This document shows, piece after piece, positions 1 to 10,416 of a stretch of DNA of 64,000 nt. The stretch is from Pseudomonas alkylphenolica (GTDB lineage Bacteria; Pseudomonadota; Gammaproteobacteria; Pseudomonadales; Pseudomonadaceae). The number at the start of each line of letters is the position of its first letter. Within the stretch, counting starts at the first letter, position 1. Position numbers and translations under genes: made by a program. The stretch covers positions 1-64,000 of the forward strand of contig NZ_JADUCM010000010.1 in the NCBI RefSeq assembly GCF_016009175.1. Reading direction: 5' to 3'. Below the pieces are notes generated by a model. That model did not search any database. It was not told where the DNA came from and saw only the letters and a program-made list of their open reading frames with translations.

Positions 1-11
1 ATGAGTCAGCT

Positions 12-45
12 CCTACGGTAGGAGCCAGGCTTGCCGGCGAACCCC
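12..45. repeat. Single REP-like palindromic element
   Basis: Contains the motif GGAGCCAGGCTTGCCGGCG, which recurs in the paired element near 28886-28974 and the array at 60100-60390. Only one half of a pair is seen here, at the window edge, so the partner may lie to the left. Confidence 0.6.
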
Positions 46-47
46 GG

Positions 48-209
48 TTACGCTTTCACCGCCGGTTCCTCGCTCGGCGGGTCCCCCACGGTGGGAGGCA
101 CGGTCGGCTTGACCGGCATTTCATCGGGCTCTTCCTCTGGCACTGCAGGTGGCAGGGTCGGGTCGTCTATATTCGGATCGGGTGTTTCAGCCGGAATGGG
201 AATGTTCAT
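48..209 (-). CDS. Small acidic proline-rich hypothetical protein
   Basis: A 53-residue reading frame on the minus strand, starting MNIPIPAETPDPN and ending EEPAVKA. It is built almost entirely of Pro, Glu, Asp, Thr and Val, has no signal peptide, membrane segment or cysteine, and looks intrinsically disordered. The opposite strand also stays open but encodes a low-complexity Gly/Ser protein, which I take to be the shadow. It lies upstream of and divergent from glgE. I do not recognise a function. The composition and non-random start support a real gene, but the short length limits certainty. Confidence 0.55.
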   Translation of the reverse strand: MNIPIPAETPDPNIDDPTLPPAVPEEEPDEMPVKPTVPPTVGDPPSEEPAVKA

Positions 210-350
210 GGCCTGACCTCACACTGGGTTCTGGATCAATGGGCTCAGTTTTTTTCGACCGCACACCGCGCCAATCAGTCATTTTTTTTGAACCCCACGC
301 TGCTCACCCGCTCTGAACCCTTACTGCACCCCGTAACGGAGCAAGGATCG

Positions 351-2375
351 ATGACCCGCGATGAGCCCTTCGAAACTGACCGTACAGCCCCGGCAAACGA
401 TCATCCCGACCAGGCAATCAGCCTGTCCCAGGCCCTGTTGGCACCGCGCGTGGTGATCGAGGATACCCAGCCACTGCTCGATGGCGGGGTGTTTGCGGTC
501 AAGGCGGTGGTCGGTGAAACCGTCCAGGTCAGCAGCAAGGTTTACATCGACGGCCACGACACCCTGGCGGTGATGCTCAACTGGCGCCAGGCGCACAGCC
601 GGCGCTGGCATTGCGAGCCAATGACCTTTGCCGGCAATGACCTGTGGCTGGGCGCGCTGCCGGTAACGGAAATGGGGCACTACCTGTTCAGTATCGAAGC
701 CTGGGTCGACCCGTTCGCCACCTATTGCCACGATTTGCTGAAAAATGTCAGCGCGGGCCTGGACGTGACACTGGAGTTGCAAGAGGGCGTGTTGCTGCTT
801 GAGCAGAACCTGCAGCGCAGCCAGGGGCCGCTACGCGATCAGTTGCAGGCGCTGTGCCGGCGGCTGCCGACCCTGCCGGCCGAACAACAAGTGGCCCAGC
901 TGCTGCACGCCGACACCGCCTTGCTGATGCGCAAAGCCGATCACCGTCCCCACCTGAGTCGCAGCCCGGAATACCCGCTGGACGTCGAGCGCCGGCAGGC
1001 GCTGTTTGCCAGCTGGTATGAGCTGTTTCCCCGCTCGGTCACCGATGACCCCACGCGGCACGGCACCTTCAATACGGTGCAGGAACGTTTGCCGATGATC
1101 CGCGACATGGGCTTTGACGTCCTCTATTTTCCGCCGATTCACCCGATTGGCATGCGCTACCGCAAGGGCCGCAACAACGCCTTGCAGGCCGAGCCCGGCG
1201 ACCCGGGCAGCCCGTACGCCATCGGTAGCGAAGACGGCGGGCACGAGGCGATTCACCCGCAACTGGGCAGCCGCGAGGATTTTCGCCGGCTGGTGGCTGC
1301 CGCAGCCGAACACGGCCTGGAGATTGCCCTGGACTTCGCCATCCAGTGTTCCCAGGACCACCCCTGGCTCAGGGAACACCCCGGGTGGTTCTCCTGGCGC
1401 CCGGACGGCAGCATTCGCTACGCGCAAAACCCGCCGAAAAAGTACCAGGACATCGTCAACGTCGAGTTCTATGCCGCCGAGGCCGTGCCGTCGCTGTGGC
1501 TGGCCTTGCGCGATGTGGTGGTGGGCTGGGTGGAGGAGGGGGTGAAGATGTTCCGGGTCGATAACCCGCACACCAAACCGCTGCCGTTCTGGCAATGGCT
1601 GATCGCCAATGTGCGCAGCCAGCACCCGGACGTGATCTTCCTCGCCGAGGCGTTCACCAAGCCTGCGATGATGGCGCGCCTGGGCAAGGTCGGTTACTCG
1701 CAGAGCTACACCTATTTCACCTGGCGCAACACCAAGGCCGAGCTGCAAAGCTACTTCGAGGAACTCAACCAGCCGCCATGGCGGTACTGCTACCGGCCGA
1801 ACTTCTTCGTCAACACTCCCGACATCAACCCGTTTTTCCTGCATGAGTCCGGTCGTGCCGGGTTTCTCATCCGCGCGGCGCTGGCGACCATGGGTTCGGG
1901 GCTGTGGGGCATGTATTCAGGCTTTGAACTGTGCGAGGCAACGCCCATTCCAGGCAAGGAGGAATACCTGGATTCGGAGAAATACGAAATTCGTCCACGC
2001 GACTTCAGCCAGCCGGGCAACATCATTGCCGAGATCGCCCAGCTCAATCGCATCCGTCGCCAGAACCCCGCCTTGCAGACCCACCTGGGCGTGACCTTCT
2101 ACAACGCCTGGAACGACAACATCCTGTATTTCGGCAAGCGCAGCAGCGACGGCGAAAACTTCATCCTCGTCGCCATCAGTCTCGACCCGCACAACGCCCA
2201 GGAGGCGCACTTCGAGCTGCCGTTGTGGGAACTGGGCCTGGATGACCACGCCGACACCCTTGGCGAAGACCTGATGACCGGTCACCGCTGGACCTGGCAC
2301 GGCAAGACCCAATGGATGCGAATCGAACCGTGGGTGATGCCGTTCGGTATCTGGCGCATCGAGACGCTCCGCTAA
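351..2375 (+). CDS. glgE: Alpha-1,4-glucan:maltose-1-phosphate maltosyltransferase (GlgE)
   Basis: GH13_3 enzyme that transfers maltose from maltose-1-phosphate to the end of a growing alpha-1,4-glucan in the cytoplasm. From the chosen ATG it has 674 residues, normal for the family. An N-terminal beta-sandwich region (about 1-210) precedes the barrel. FRVDNPHTKPLPF supplies the nucleophile Asp404 and FLAEAFTKP the acid/base Glu433, offset by ten from the Asp394/Glu423 known in Streptomyces GlgE. A TTG at 288 would add 21 residues, but the ATG at 351 has GGAG nine bases upstream. The TreS-maltokinase gene follows 63 bases later and would make its donor substrate. Confidence 0.96.
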   Translation: MTRDEPFETDRTAPANDHPDQAISLSQALLAPRVVIEDTQPLLDGGVFAVKAVVGETVQVSSKVYIDGHDTLAVMLNWRQAHSRRWHCEPMTFAGNDLWLGALPVTEMGHYLFSIEAWVDPFATYCHDLLKNVSAGLDVTLELQEGVLLLEQNLQRSQGPLRDQLQALCRRLPTLPAEQQVAQLLHADTALLMRKADHRPHLSRSPEYPLDVERRQALFASWYELFPRSVTDDPTRHGTFNTVQERLPMIRDMGFDVLYFPPIHPIGMRYRKGRNNALQAEPGDPGSPYAIGSEDGGHEAIHPQLGSREDFRRLVAAAAEHGLEIALDFAIQCSQDHPWLREHPGWFSWRPDGSIRYAQNPPKKYQDIVNVEFYAAEAVPSLWLALRDVVVGWVEEGVKMFRVDNPHTKPLPFWQWLIANVRSQHPDVIFLAEAFTKPAMMARLGKVGYSQSYTYFTWRNTKAELQSYFEELNQPPWRYCYRPNFFVNTPDINPFFLHESGRAGFLIRAALATMGSGLWGMYSGFELCEATPIPGKEEYLDSEKYEIRPRDFSQPGNIIAEIAQLNRIRRQNPALQTHLGVTFYNAWNDNILYFGKRSSDGENFILVAISLDPHNAQEAHFELPLWELGLDDHADTLGEDLMTGHRWTWHGKTQWMRIEPWVMPFGIWRIETLR

Positions 2376-2438
2376 ACGCCGGCTAGCCGCTGAAGGGCTG
2401 CACAGCAGCCCCACCTCAGACACACAAAGGAGATGCAC

Positions 2439-5400
2439 ATGGCCAAGCGCAGCCGCCAGGCAGCCTTTATCGACGACCCGCTCTGGTACAAGGACGCGAT
2501 CATCTACCAGGTGCACATCAAGTCCTTTTTCGACTCCAACAACGACGGTATCGGTGATTTTCCCGGTCTGATCGCCAAACTCGACTACATCGCCGAACTC
2601 GGCGTCAACACCCTGTGGCTGTTGCCGTTCTACCCCTCGCCACGGCGCGACGACGGCTACGACATTGCCGAGTACAAGGCCGTGCATCCTGACTACGGCA
2701 CCCTGGCCGATGTAAAACGCTTTATCGCCCAGGCGCACCAGCGTGGCCTGCGGGTGATCACCGAACTGGTCATCAACCACACCTCCGACCAGCACCCGTG
2801 GTTCCAGAAGGCGCGTCATGCCAAGCGGGGCAGCAAGGCCCGGGATTTTTACGTGTGGTCCGACAGCGATCAGAAATACGACGGTACGCGGATCATCTTT
2901 CTCGACACCGAAAAGTCCAACTGGACCTGGGACCCGGTGGCCGGGCAGTATTTCTGGCACCGCTTCTATTCGCACCAGCCCGACCTGAACTTCGACAACC
3001 CGCAGGTGATGAAGGCGGTGATCGACGTGATGCGCTACTGGCTCGACCTGGGTGTGGACGGCCTGCGCCTCGACGCCATCCCGTACCTGATCGAACGGGA
3101 CGGCACGAACAACGAGAACCTGCCCGAGACCCATCAGGTGCTCAAGCAGATCCGCGCCGAAATCGATGCCAACTACCCGGATCGCATGCTCCTGGCCGAA
3201 GCCAACCAGTGGCCGGAGGACACCCAGCTGTATTTTGGCGAAGGGCAGGGCGACGAATGCCACATGGCCTTTCATTTTCCGCTGATGCCGCGCATGTACA
3301 TGGCCGTGGCCCAGGAAGACCGCTTTCCGATCACCGACATCCTGCGCCAGACCCCGGACATTCCCGCCAACTGCCAGTGGGCGATCTTTCTGCGTAACCA
3401 CGATGAGCTGACCCTGGAAATGGTCACCGACCGTGAACGCGACTACTTGTGGAACTACTACGCCGAAGACCGCCGGGCGCGCATCAACCTCGGCATTCGC
3501 CGCCGTCTGGCGCCGTTGCTGCAACGCGACCGGCGCCGGGTTGAACTGCTGACCAGCATGCTTCTGTCGATGCCGGGGACGCCGACCCTGTATTACGGCG
3601 ACGAAATCGGCATGGGTGACAACATATACCTGGGCGACCGCGATGGCGTGCGCACCCCCATGCAGTGGTCGATTGACCGCAACGGCGGGTTCTCCCGCGC
3701 GGACCCGGCACGCCTGGTGCTGCCGCCGATCATGGACCCGTTGTACGGTTACACGGCAGTGAACGTCGAAGCCCAGGCCCATGACCCGCACTCGCTGCTG
3801 AACTGGAACCGGCGCTTGCTGGCGGTGCGCAAACAGCAGAAGGCCTTCGGCCGGGGCACGCTGAAAATGCTGTCGCCGAGCAACCGGCGGATTCTGGCCT
3901 ACGTGCGCGAGTACAGCGACGGTAACGGCAACAGCGAGATCATCCTCTGCGTGGCCAACGTGTCGCGGGCTGCGCAAGCCGCCGAGCTCGACCTGTCCCA
4001 ATACGCGGACTGCGTGCCGGTGGAAATGCTTGGCGGCAGTGCCTTTCCGCCGATTGGCCAGCTGCCGTTTTTGCTCACCCTGGCGCCCTATGGGTTCTAT
4101 TGGTTTCTGCTGGCGCCCAAGGACCAGATGCCCAGCTGGCACGTGGAGCCGGCCCAGAGCCTGCCGGAGTTCACCACGCTGGTGCTGAAAAAGCGCATGG
4201 AAGAGTTGCTCGATGCGCCGTCCCGCGATGCCCTGCAAAACAGCATCCTGCCCCAGTACCTGCCCAAGCGGCGCTGGTTTGCCAACAAGGACTCGGCAAT
4301 CGAGCAGGTGCAGATTGCCTACGGCGTACGCCTGACCACCGCTGCCAACCCGGTGCTGTTCAGCGAGATCGAAGTGAGCTCCGCTGGCCAGAGCACGCGC
4401 TATCTGTTGCCGTTCGGCCTGATCGCAGAAGAGCAGATCAACACCGCGCCACCGCAGCAACTGGCGTTGGCGCGGGTGCGGCGGGGGCGGCAGGTGGGCC
4501 TGATCACCGATGCGTTCGTGCTGGAAAGCTTTGTGCGCGCGGTGCTGCTGGCCTGCCAGAACGGCAGCCGCCTGCCGTGCAGCGAAGGTGAGGTGCAGTT
4601 CAACGCGACGCCGCAGCTGGCTGACCTGAACCTGGGCGAAGAGGCCGCAGTGCGTTACCTCTCGGCCGAACAGTCGAACAGTTCGGTGGTGGTGGGGGGC
4701 AGCCTGGTGCTGAAGATGATCCGCCGGGTCAATGCCGGGGTGCACCCGGAACTGGAAATGAGCGCTTACCTGACCGCCGCCGGCTTCAACAATATTTCGC
4801 CCTTGCTGGCCTGGGTAAGCCGGGTCGACGCCGAAGGCGAGCCGCATTTGCTGATGATCGCCCAGGGGTACCTGAACAATCAGGGCGATGCCTGGGACTG
4901 GACCCAGAACAACCTCGAACGGGCGATCCGCGACGAGCTGGAACCCGGTACCGCAGATGGCCACACCGATGCCTTGCACGACCTGGCGGCCTTCGCGGCG
5001 TTGCTGGGCCAGCGCCTGGGCGAACTTCACCGGGTGCTGGCCGCGCCAACCCAGGACCCTGCGTTCCAGTCACGCACCTGCACCGCACGCGAATGCACCG
5101 CCTGGGGCGAGCAGATCGGCGAGCAACTGACACGTGCCCTGGAACTGCTGGAAGCACATCGCGGCGAGCTGGACAGCGACAGCCAGGTGCTGGTCGATGA
5201 TCTGCTCCAGCAGCATCAGGCACTGCTGGAGCACATCAAGGCCTTGAGTGCACAGGTTGAGGGCGGCCTGCTCATGCGTGTGCACGGTGACCTGCACCTG
5301 GGCCAGGTGCTGGTGGTGCAGGGCGATGCCTACCTGATCGACTTCGAGGGTGAGCCGGCCCGTCCACTTGGCGCGCGGCGCGCGCGGCACAGCCCCTACA

Positions 5401-5744
5401 AAGACGTAAGCGGCATACTGCGATCCTTCGACTATGCTGCTGCCATGGTGCTGCGCAGTGCCTCCAGTGTCGACCTCTCGGACAGTGCCCGCCAGGCCCG
5501 TCAGCGAGTCGCCAGGCGTTATCTGCACCAGGCCCGACATGCCTTTGTCGAGGCCTACGGGCTGGCCACCGCTGCCATGCCTCATGCCTGGGAACATGCC
5601 GACGGCGAGCGTGCGGCACTGGAACTGTTCAGCCTGGAAAAGGCTGCCTACGAAATTCTGTATGAAGCCGAGAACCGCCCAAGTTGGCTGGCCGTGCCTT
5701 TGCATGGCCTCCATGGCCTGACAAGTACCTGGGGAGAAATGTGA
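2439..5744 (+). CDS. treS: Trehalose synthase-maltokinase fusion (TreS-Pep2/Mak)
   Basis: A bifunctional 1101-residue protein. Residues 1 to about 550 are a GH13 trehalose synthase that interconverts trehalose and maltose, with Asp212 (VDGLRLDAIPYL), Glu254 (LLAEANQWPE) and Asp322 (RNHDE) as the expected catalytic carboxylates. The C-terminal half is maltokinase, with the phosphotransfer loop HGDLH at 949-953 and IDFEGE around 967-972; it would phosphorylate maltose to maltose-1-phosphate for GlgE. The ATG at 2439 is preferred over the one at 2433 because AAGGAG (2427-2432) would touch the earlier codon. In mycobacteria these two activities are separate proteins that form a complex; here they are fused. 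The stop at 5744 abuts the glgB start. Confidence 0.96.
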   Translation: MAKRSRQAAFIDDPLWYKDAIIYQVHIKSFFDSNNDGIGDFPGLIAKLDYIAELGVNTLWLLPFYPSPRRDDGYDIAEYKAVHPDYGTLADVKRFIAQAHQRGLRVITELVINHTSDQHPWFQKARHAKRGSKARDFYVWSDSDQKYDGTRIIFLDTEKSNWTWDPVAGQYFWHRFYSHQPDLNFDNPQVMKAVIDVMRYWLDLGVDGLRLDAIPYLIERDGTNNENLPETHQVLKQIRAEIDANYPDRMLLAEANQWPEDTQLYFGEGQGDECHMAFHFPLMPRMYMAVAQEDRFPITDILRQTPDIPANCQWAIFLRNHDELTLEMVTDRERDYLWNYYAEDRRARINLGIRRRLAPLLQRDRRRVELLTSMLLSMPGTPTLYYGDEIGMGDNIYLGDRDGVRTPMQWSIDRNGGFSRADPARLVLPPIMDPLYGYTAVNVEAQAHDPHSLLNWNRRLLAVRKQQKAFGRGTLKMLSPSNRRILAYVREYSDGNGNSEIILCVANVSRAAQAAELDLSQYADCVPVEMLGGSAFPPIGQLPFLLTLAPYGFYWFLLAPKDQMPSWHVEPAQSLPEFTTLVLKKRMEELLDAPSRDALQNSILPQYLPKRRWFANKDSAIEQVQIAYGVRLTTAANPVLFSEIEVSSAGQSTRYLLPFGLIAEEQINTAPPQQLALARVRRGRQVGLITDAFVLESFVRAVLLACQNGSRLPCSEGEVQFNATPQLADLNLGEEAAVRYLSAEQSNSSVVVGGSLVLKMIRRVNAGVHPELEMSAYLTAAGFNNISPLLAWVSRVDAEGEPHLLMIAQGYLNNQGDAWDWTQNNLERAIRDELEPGTADGHTDALHDLAAFAALLGQRLGELHRVLAAPTQDPAFQSRTCTARECTAWGEQIGEQLTRALELLEAHRGELDSDSQVLVDDLLQQHQALLEHIKALSAQVEGGLLMRVHGDLHLGQVLVVQGDAYLIDFEGEPARPLGARRARHSPYKDVSGILRSFDYAAAMVLRSASSVDLSDSARQARQRVARRYLHQARHAFVEAYGLATAAMPHAWEHADGERAALELFSLEKAAYEILYEAENRPSWLAVPLHGLHGLTSTWGEM

Positions 5745-7955
5745 ATGAATCAACGCAAGCGCGAGGACGGCGGGCTGGATCAACGGGACATCGACGCGCT
5801 GGTGCGGGCTGAACATGCAGACCCGTTCGCGGTGCTCGGTCCGCACCCGGATGGGACCGGCGGCCAGTTTGTCCGCGCCTACCTGCCCGGTGCGCTGTCG
5901 GTACAGGCCCTGGCCGCGGACGACAACCGCGTGTTGGGCGAACTGGAACAGCAGTCGACACCGGGGCTGTTCATTGGCCGCATGAGCGAGCAGCCGGCGT
6001 ACGTGCTGCGCATCCAGTGGGCCAGTGGCGAGCAAGTTACCGAAGACCCTTACAGCTTTGGCCCGCAACTGGGCGACATGGACCTCTACCTGTTTGCCGA
6101 AGGCAATCACCGTGACCTGTCGTCGAGCATGGGTGCCCAGCCGGTACAGGCCATGGGTATCGACGGCGTGCGTTTTTCGGTGTGGGCACCGAATGCCAGA
6201 CGGGTGTCGGTGGTGGGCGATTTCAACAACTGGGACGGTCGCCGCCACCCCATGCGCCTGCGCCACAGTGCCGGCGTGTGGGAGCTGTTCGTGCCGCGCC
6301 TGAAAGCGGGCGAAGCGTACAAATATGAAGTGCTGGGGCGCGAGGGCATCCTGCCGCTCAAAGCCGACCCGCTGGCCCGCGCCACCGAGCTGCCGCCCAG
6401 CACCGCCTCGAAAGTGGCCGGTCCCTTGGCCCATGACTGGCAGGATCAGCACTGGATGCAGGTACGCGCAGAGCGTCAGGCGACCACCGCGCCGCTGTCG
6501 ATCTACGAACTGCATGCCGGCTCCTGGCAATGCGAGCTGGACGATGCCGGGGAGGTGACGCGCTTTTACAACTGGCGTGAGCTGGCCGACCGCCTGGTGC
6601 CCTACATCCAGCAAATGGGCTTCACCCACATTGAGCTGATGCCGATCATGGAGCACCCCTTTGGTGGCTCCTGGGGCTACCAGCCGCTGTCGTTGTTCGC
6701 GCCCACGGCTCGCTACGGCTCGGCCGAAGACTTTGCAGCGTTCATCGATGCCTGCCACCAGGCCTCGATCGGCGTCATTCTCGACTGGGTGCCGGCACAT
6801 TTCCCCACCGACAGCCATGGCCTGGCGCGCTTCGACGGCACCGCACTGTACGAATATGAAAACCCGCTGGAAGGCTTTCATCAGGACTGGGACACGCTGA
6901 TCTACAACCTGGGCCGCAACGAAGTGCACGGCTTCATGCTGGCTTCGGCGTTGCACTGGCTGAAGCACTTTCACATCGACGGCTTGCGGGTCGATGCCGT
7001 GGCGTCGATGCTCTACCGCGATTACTCACGCAAGGCCGGGGAGTGGGTGCCCAACCGCCATGGTGGGCGGGAAAACCTTGAAGCCATCGATTTTCTTCGC
7101 CACCTCAACGACGTGGTTGCCCTTGAAACGCCCGGCGCCCTGGTAATCGCCGAAGAGTCCACGGCGTGGCCCGGGGTCAGCCAGCCCACCCAGCAAGGCG
7201 GGCTGGGATTTGCCTACAAGTGGAACATGGGCTGGATGCACGACACCCTGCACTACATCCAGAACGACCCGATCCATCGCACCTATCACCACAACGAGAT
7301 GAGCTTTGGCCTGATCTACGCCTACACCGAGCATTTCATCCTGCCGATCTCCCACGACGAGGTGGTGCATGGCAAGCACTCGCTGATCGACAAGATGCCC
7401 GGCGACCGCTGGCAGAAGTTTGCCAACCTGCGTGCCTACCTCACGTTCATGTGGACCCACCCGGGCAAGAAGCTGCTGTTCATGGGCTGCGAATTCGGCC
7501 AGTGGCGGGAGTGGAACCATGACAGCGAGCTGGACTGGTACCTGCTCAAATACCCCGAGCACCTGGGGGTGCAACGCCTGGTCAGCGACCTCAACCGGCT
7601 GTACCGCGACGAGCGCGCCCTGCACCAGCAGGACTGCCTGCCCCAGGGCTTCCAGTGGCTGATTGGCGATGATGCGCACAACAGCGTCTATGCCTGGCTG
7701 CGCTGGAGTGCCAATGGTGAGCCGTTACTGGTGGTGGCCAACTTCACTCCCGTGCCGCGTGAGGGCTACCGCATTGGCGTGCCGTTTGGCGAGCGCTGGG
7801 TCGAAGTGCTCAACAGCGATGCCGAGGGCTATGCCGGGTCCAACTATGGCAACCTCGGGGCGGTGACCAGCAAGGCCGTGCCCAGCCATGGTCAGCCGTT
7901 GTCGTTGGGGTTGAACCTGCCACCGCTGGGGGTGCTGATCTTGCGGCCGCAATAA
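5745..7955 (+). CDS. glgB: 1,4-alpha-glucan branching enzyme (GlgB)
   Basis: Introduces alpha-1,6 branches into the linear glucan made by GlgE or GlgA. The 736 residues fit the family: an N-terminal region, a CBM48 module with [15 protein letters not shown] (about 157-170), then a GH13 barrel. Asp417 ([13 protein letters not shown]) and Glu470 (ALVIAEES) sit 12 beyond E. coli Asp405/Glu458. The start codon immediately follows the treS stop, so translation is probably coupled. It is the last gene of this rightward operon; an inverted repeat follows at 7961-7994. Confidence 0.97.
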   Translation: MNQRKREDGGLDQRDIDALVRAEHADPFAVLGPHPDGTGGQFVRAYLPGALSVQALAADDNRVLGELEQQSTPGLFIGRMSEQPAYVLRIQWASGEQVTEDPYSFGPQLGDMDLYLFAEGNHRDLSSSMGAQPVQAMGIDGVRFSVWAPNARRVSVVGDFNNWDGRRHPMRLRHSAGVWELFVPRLKAGEAYKYEVLGREGILPLKADPLARATELPPSTASKVAGPLAHDWQDQHWMQVRAERQATTAPLSIYELHAGSWQCELDDAGEVTRFYNWRELADRLVPYIQQMGFTHIELMPIMEHPFGGSWGYQPLSLFAPTARYGSAEDFAAFIDACHQASIGVILDWVPAHFPTDSHGLARFDGTALYEYENPLEGFHQDWDTLIYNLGRNEVHGFMLASALHWLKHFHIDGLRVDAVASMLYRDYSRKAGEWVPNRHGGRENLEAIDFLRHLNDVVALETPGALVIAEESTAWPGVSQPTQQGGLGFAYKWNMGWMHDTLHYIQNDPIHRTYHHNEMSFGLIYAYTEHFILPISHDEVVHGKHSLIDKMPGDRWQKFANLRAYLTFMWTHPGKKLLFMGCEFGQWREWNHDSELDWYLLKYPEHLGVQRLVSDLNRLYRDERALHQQDCLPQGFQWLIGDDAHNSVYAWLRWSANGEPLLVVANFTPVPREGYRIGVPFGERWVEVLNSDAEGYAGSNYGNLGAVTSKAVPSHGQPLSLGLNLPPLGVLILRPQ

Positions 7956-7960
7956 ACGTC

Positions 7961-7994
7961 TCGCGCAGCGCCCGGTAGGCCGTGCACTGCGCGA
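7961..7994. terminator. Weak stem between convergent glgB and LysR gene
   Basis: TCGCGCAG (7961-7968) pairs with CTGCGCGA (7987-7994). There is no T tract, so it is at best a weak or factor-dependent end for two converging transcripts. Confidence 0.3.
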
Positions 7995-7997
7995 CGC

Positions 7998-8914
7998 TTA
8001 CACCAGTGTGGCTTGCAACGACTCGAGAAATACCGCTTCGGCGCGGCTCATGCGTTGCTCGCGATTCCACAGCAGGTGAATGTCGACATCGGCGATGCCT
8101 TCGCGGGGTGGCAGGGGCCAGAGCAAACCGGCTTCGACGTCCGCCGCGACGACATGCGCGGGCAGGCAGCCAATACCAAAGCCGGCAACCACCAGCCGGC
8201 GAACTTCTTCCAGGCTTGGCGAAGAAGCGACGATCCGCCCGCTGAACCCCTGCTGGTCACGAAAAATCGTCAGCGGCGAAAGCATCCCGCCGATCTGGTC
8301 GCTAGCAAAGCTGACAAAATTCTCCCGTTGCAAGTCACCTTCGGCAACGTCCTGCTTGCCGAACAATGCATGGTGCTTGCCACAGAAAAAGCCGTAGCGC
8401 TGGCGCAGAAACAGGCGTTGTTCCAGGCGCGGTTGCGGGCGGCGGTTGAGGCTCAGGCCCAGGGTCGCGGTTTTCTCCTGCAGGGCGGCGACGATGTCGG
8501 TGCTGCGCATCACGTCAATCTCGACATCCACCCGTGGGTGCTGGCGGTGAAAGCCGGCCAGAAAGCTGTCAAAGCGATCGCAGGACACCCGGCTGATGAT
8601 CAGTATCCGCACCTTGCCGATGACTTCGTCCACCGGCTCGTCCAGCACGCTGCTGACCTGGGACATCTGCCCGTAGATTTCCCCGGCCAGGTGGAAAATC
8701 TGTTCGCCTACTTCAGTCAGTGCAAAGCGTGGGCCGCGGCGCGCGATCAGCTGGCGTCCGAGCTGTTCTTCCAGGCGCTTGAGCGCCTGGCTGACCGCCG
8801 GCTGGGTCAGGTGCAAGCGGGCCGCAGCCCGGCTGATGCTGAGTTCCTGGCCAATCACCCGGAACGTTCGCAGCAGGTTCCAGTCCAGACGGTCGTTGAG
8901 CAGGCGTTCGGACA
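7998..8914 (-). CDS. LysR-family transcriptional regulator
   Basis: A 305-residue LTTR. The N-terminal winged helix (NLLRTFRVIGQELSISRAAARL, roughly 10-70) contains the usual Q(P)AVSQALKRLEEQLG recognition helix, and the rest is a periplasmic-binding-like effector domain. The ATG at 8914 has GAGG eight bases upstream and is preferred to a TTG at 8936. It is divergent from an MHS transporter and an M20 hydrolase, which are its likely targets. The effector is unknown; the neighbours suggest an N-carbamoyl compound, ureide or related amide. Confidence 0.9.
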
Positions 8915-9084
8915 TAACGGGGCCTCGGTCAGTCAATATAACTGTGGTTAATACTGCGAATAATAAATAGAAAATTGACTAATCATAGCCCCGGGACGAA
9001 AAATTGGTCCTACACAGGCGCCGTCCAGAGCGCCCTCGACAACCGTTCTCTCCTGCCAGAAAAATAATCATAGGAGCCTGACCC
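8915..9084. promoter_or_regulatory. Divergent promoter region, LysR gene / MHS transporter
   Basis: This 170-base gap is AT-rich around 8931-8990 (TTAATACTGCGAATAATAAA and similar), where the operator of the LysR regulator and both -10 regions are expected. I cannot single out one T-N11-A box with confidence. Confidence 0.4.
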
Positions 9085-10389
9085 ATGAAGCCTTCCGCTT
9101 CGCCCCAGCCACGCCGGGCTGCGGCTGCCGCCTTTATCGGCACCATGATCGAGTGGTACGACTTCTACATTTACGCCACCGCCGCCGCCCTGGTGTTTGG
9201 CGCCTTGTTCTTCCCCTCCGACGACCCGCTGTTCAGCACCATGGCCGCGTTCGGCACCTTTGCCGTGGGCTTTTTCGCCCGACCGTTGGGCGGCATCGTG
9301 TTCGGTCACATCGGTGACCGCATCGGCCGGAAAAAATCCCTGGTGATCACCTTGCTGATGATGGGCGTGGTCACCGTGTGCATCGGCTTGCTGCCGACCT
9401 ATGCGCAGATCGGCGCGGGCGCGCCGGTGCTGCTGATTATCCTGCGCGTCGTTCAAGGCATTGCCGTGGGCGGGGAGTGGGGCGGTGCGGTATTGATGGC
9501 CGGCGAGCATGCACCCAAGGGCCGGCGCAATTTCTTTGCCTCTTTCGCCCAACTGGGCAGCCCGGCGGGTCTGATCCTGTCGCTGCTGGCCTTCAGTGCG
9601 GTGACTCGCCTGCCTGAAGAAGACCTGATGAGCTGGGGCTGGCGCCTGCCGTTTCTGGCCAGCGCATTGCTGTTGCTGGTAGGCCTTGCGATTCGCCTCG
9701 GGGTCAATGAATCGCCGGAGTTCCTCGCCAGCCGCGAACAGGCCAGCAAGGCCAAGCGCAAAGAGCAGGCGCCGGTGATGGAAGTGCTGCGCACTGCCTG
9801 GCGGCCGCTGCTGCTGTGCATCGGCGCCAACACCCTGGGCATTGCCGGGGTGTATTTCACCAACACCTTCATGATCGCCTACAGCACGCAGCAACTGGGC
9901 TTGCCGCGCTCGTTGATCCTCGAGTGCCTGTTCGTGGTGGCGATCGTCCAGTTCTGCATTCAGCCGATGGCGGCCTGGATCGCGGAAAAGATCGGTGCCA
10001 CGCGTTTCCTCTGTCTGGTTTCGCTGCTGGCCATGGCCTCGCCGTATCCGATGTTCGTGCTGGTCAGCTCGGGCCAGGCGCCGTTGATCATCGTCGGCAT
10101 TGCCTTGGCGGTGGTGTGCATGGCGTCGTTCTACGCGGTGATCGCCGGCTATGTCAGCGGCATGTTCGACACCCGTGTGCGCTACACCGCGATTTCCATG
10201 GCCTACCAGGTATGTGGCGCGATCGCCGGCGGGCTGACGCCGCTGGTAGGCACCTGGCTTGCGCACAAATTTGCCGGCCAGTGGTGGCCGATGGCGCTGT
10301 TCTACAGCGTGATCGCCGCGATCTCCCTGCTGTGCGTACTTGCCCTGGCGCGCCGTCATGCCGCCGCCCATCGCCTGGAAATGGCCTGA
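9085..10389 (+). CDS. MHS-type major facilitator (metabolite:H+ symporter)
   Basis: A 434-residue, 12-helix MFS permease of the metabolite:H+ symporter family (relatives include ShiA, ProP and KgtP). Family marks are GTMIEWYDFYIYATAAAL near the N-terminus, FFARPLGGIVFGHIGDRIGR with the GDRxGR loop 2-3 motif, and RVVQGIAVGGEWGGAVL. Substrates of the family are small organic acids or zwitterions and cannot be read from the sequence. The M20 amidohydrolase starts 27 bases downstream, so the transporter may import its substrate under control of the divergent LysR protein. Confidence 0.92.
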   Translation: MKPSASPQPRRAAAAAFIGTMIEWYDFYIYATAAALVFGALFFPSDDPLFSTMAAFGTFAVGFFARPLGGIVFGHIGDRIGRKKSLVITLLMMGVVTVCIGLLPTYAQIGAGAPVLLIILRVVQGIAVGGEWGGAVLMAGEHAPKGRRNFFASFAQLGSPAGLILSLLAFSAVTRLPEEDLMSWGWRLPFLASALLLLVGLAIRLGVNESPEFLASREQASKAKRKEQAPVMEVLRTAWRPLLLCIGANTLGIAGVYFTNTFMIAYSTQQLGLPRSLILECLFVVAIVQFCIQPMAAWIAEKIGATRFLCLVSLLAMASPYPMFVLVSSGQAPLIIVGIALAVVCMASFYAVIAGYVSGMFDTRVRYTAISMAYQVCGAIAGGLTPLVGTWLAHKFAGQWWPMALFYSVIAAISLLCVLALARRHAAAHRLEMA

Positions 10390-10416
10390 TTACTGATGAT
10401 TGCTGGAGTAGCTGAC

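Noticed and set aside
288..350. TTG start extending GlgE by 21 residues
   Set aside because: The ATG at 351 has a proper Shine-Dalgarno; the extension follows a T-rich run and adds no family-conserved residues.
1917..5030. A 1037-codon open frame on the minus strand across glgE and treS
   Set aside because: It is His/Arg/Gln/Val-rich low-likeness sequence antisense to two clearly conserved enzymes. Long antisense frames are common in high-GC Pseudomonas genes.
5070..6974. A 634-codon minus-strand frame antisense to treS and glgB
   Set aside because: No domain likeness; both plus-strand genes have intact catalytic motifs in register with known numbering.
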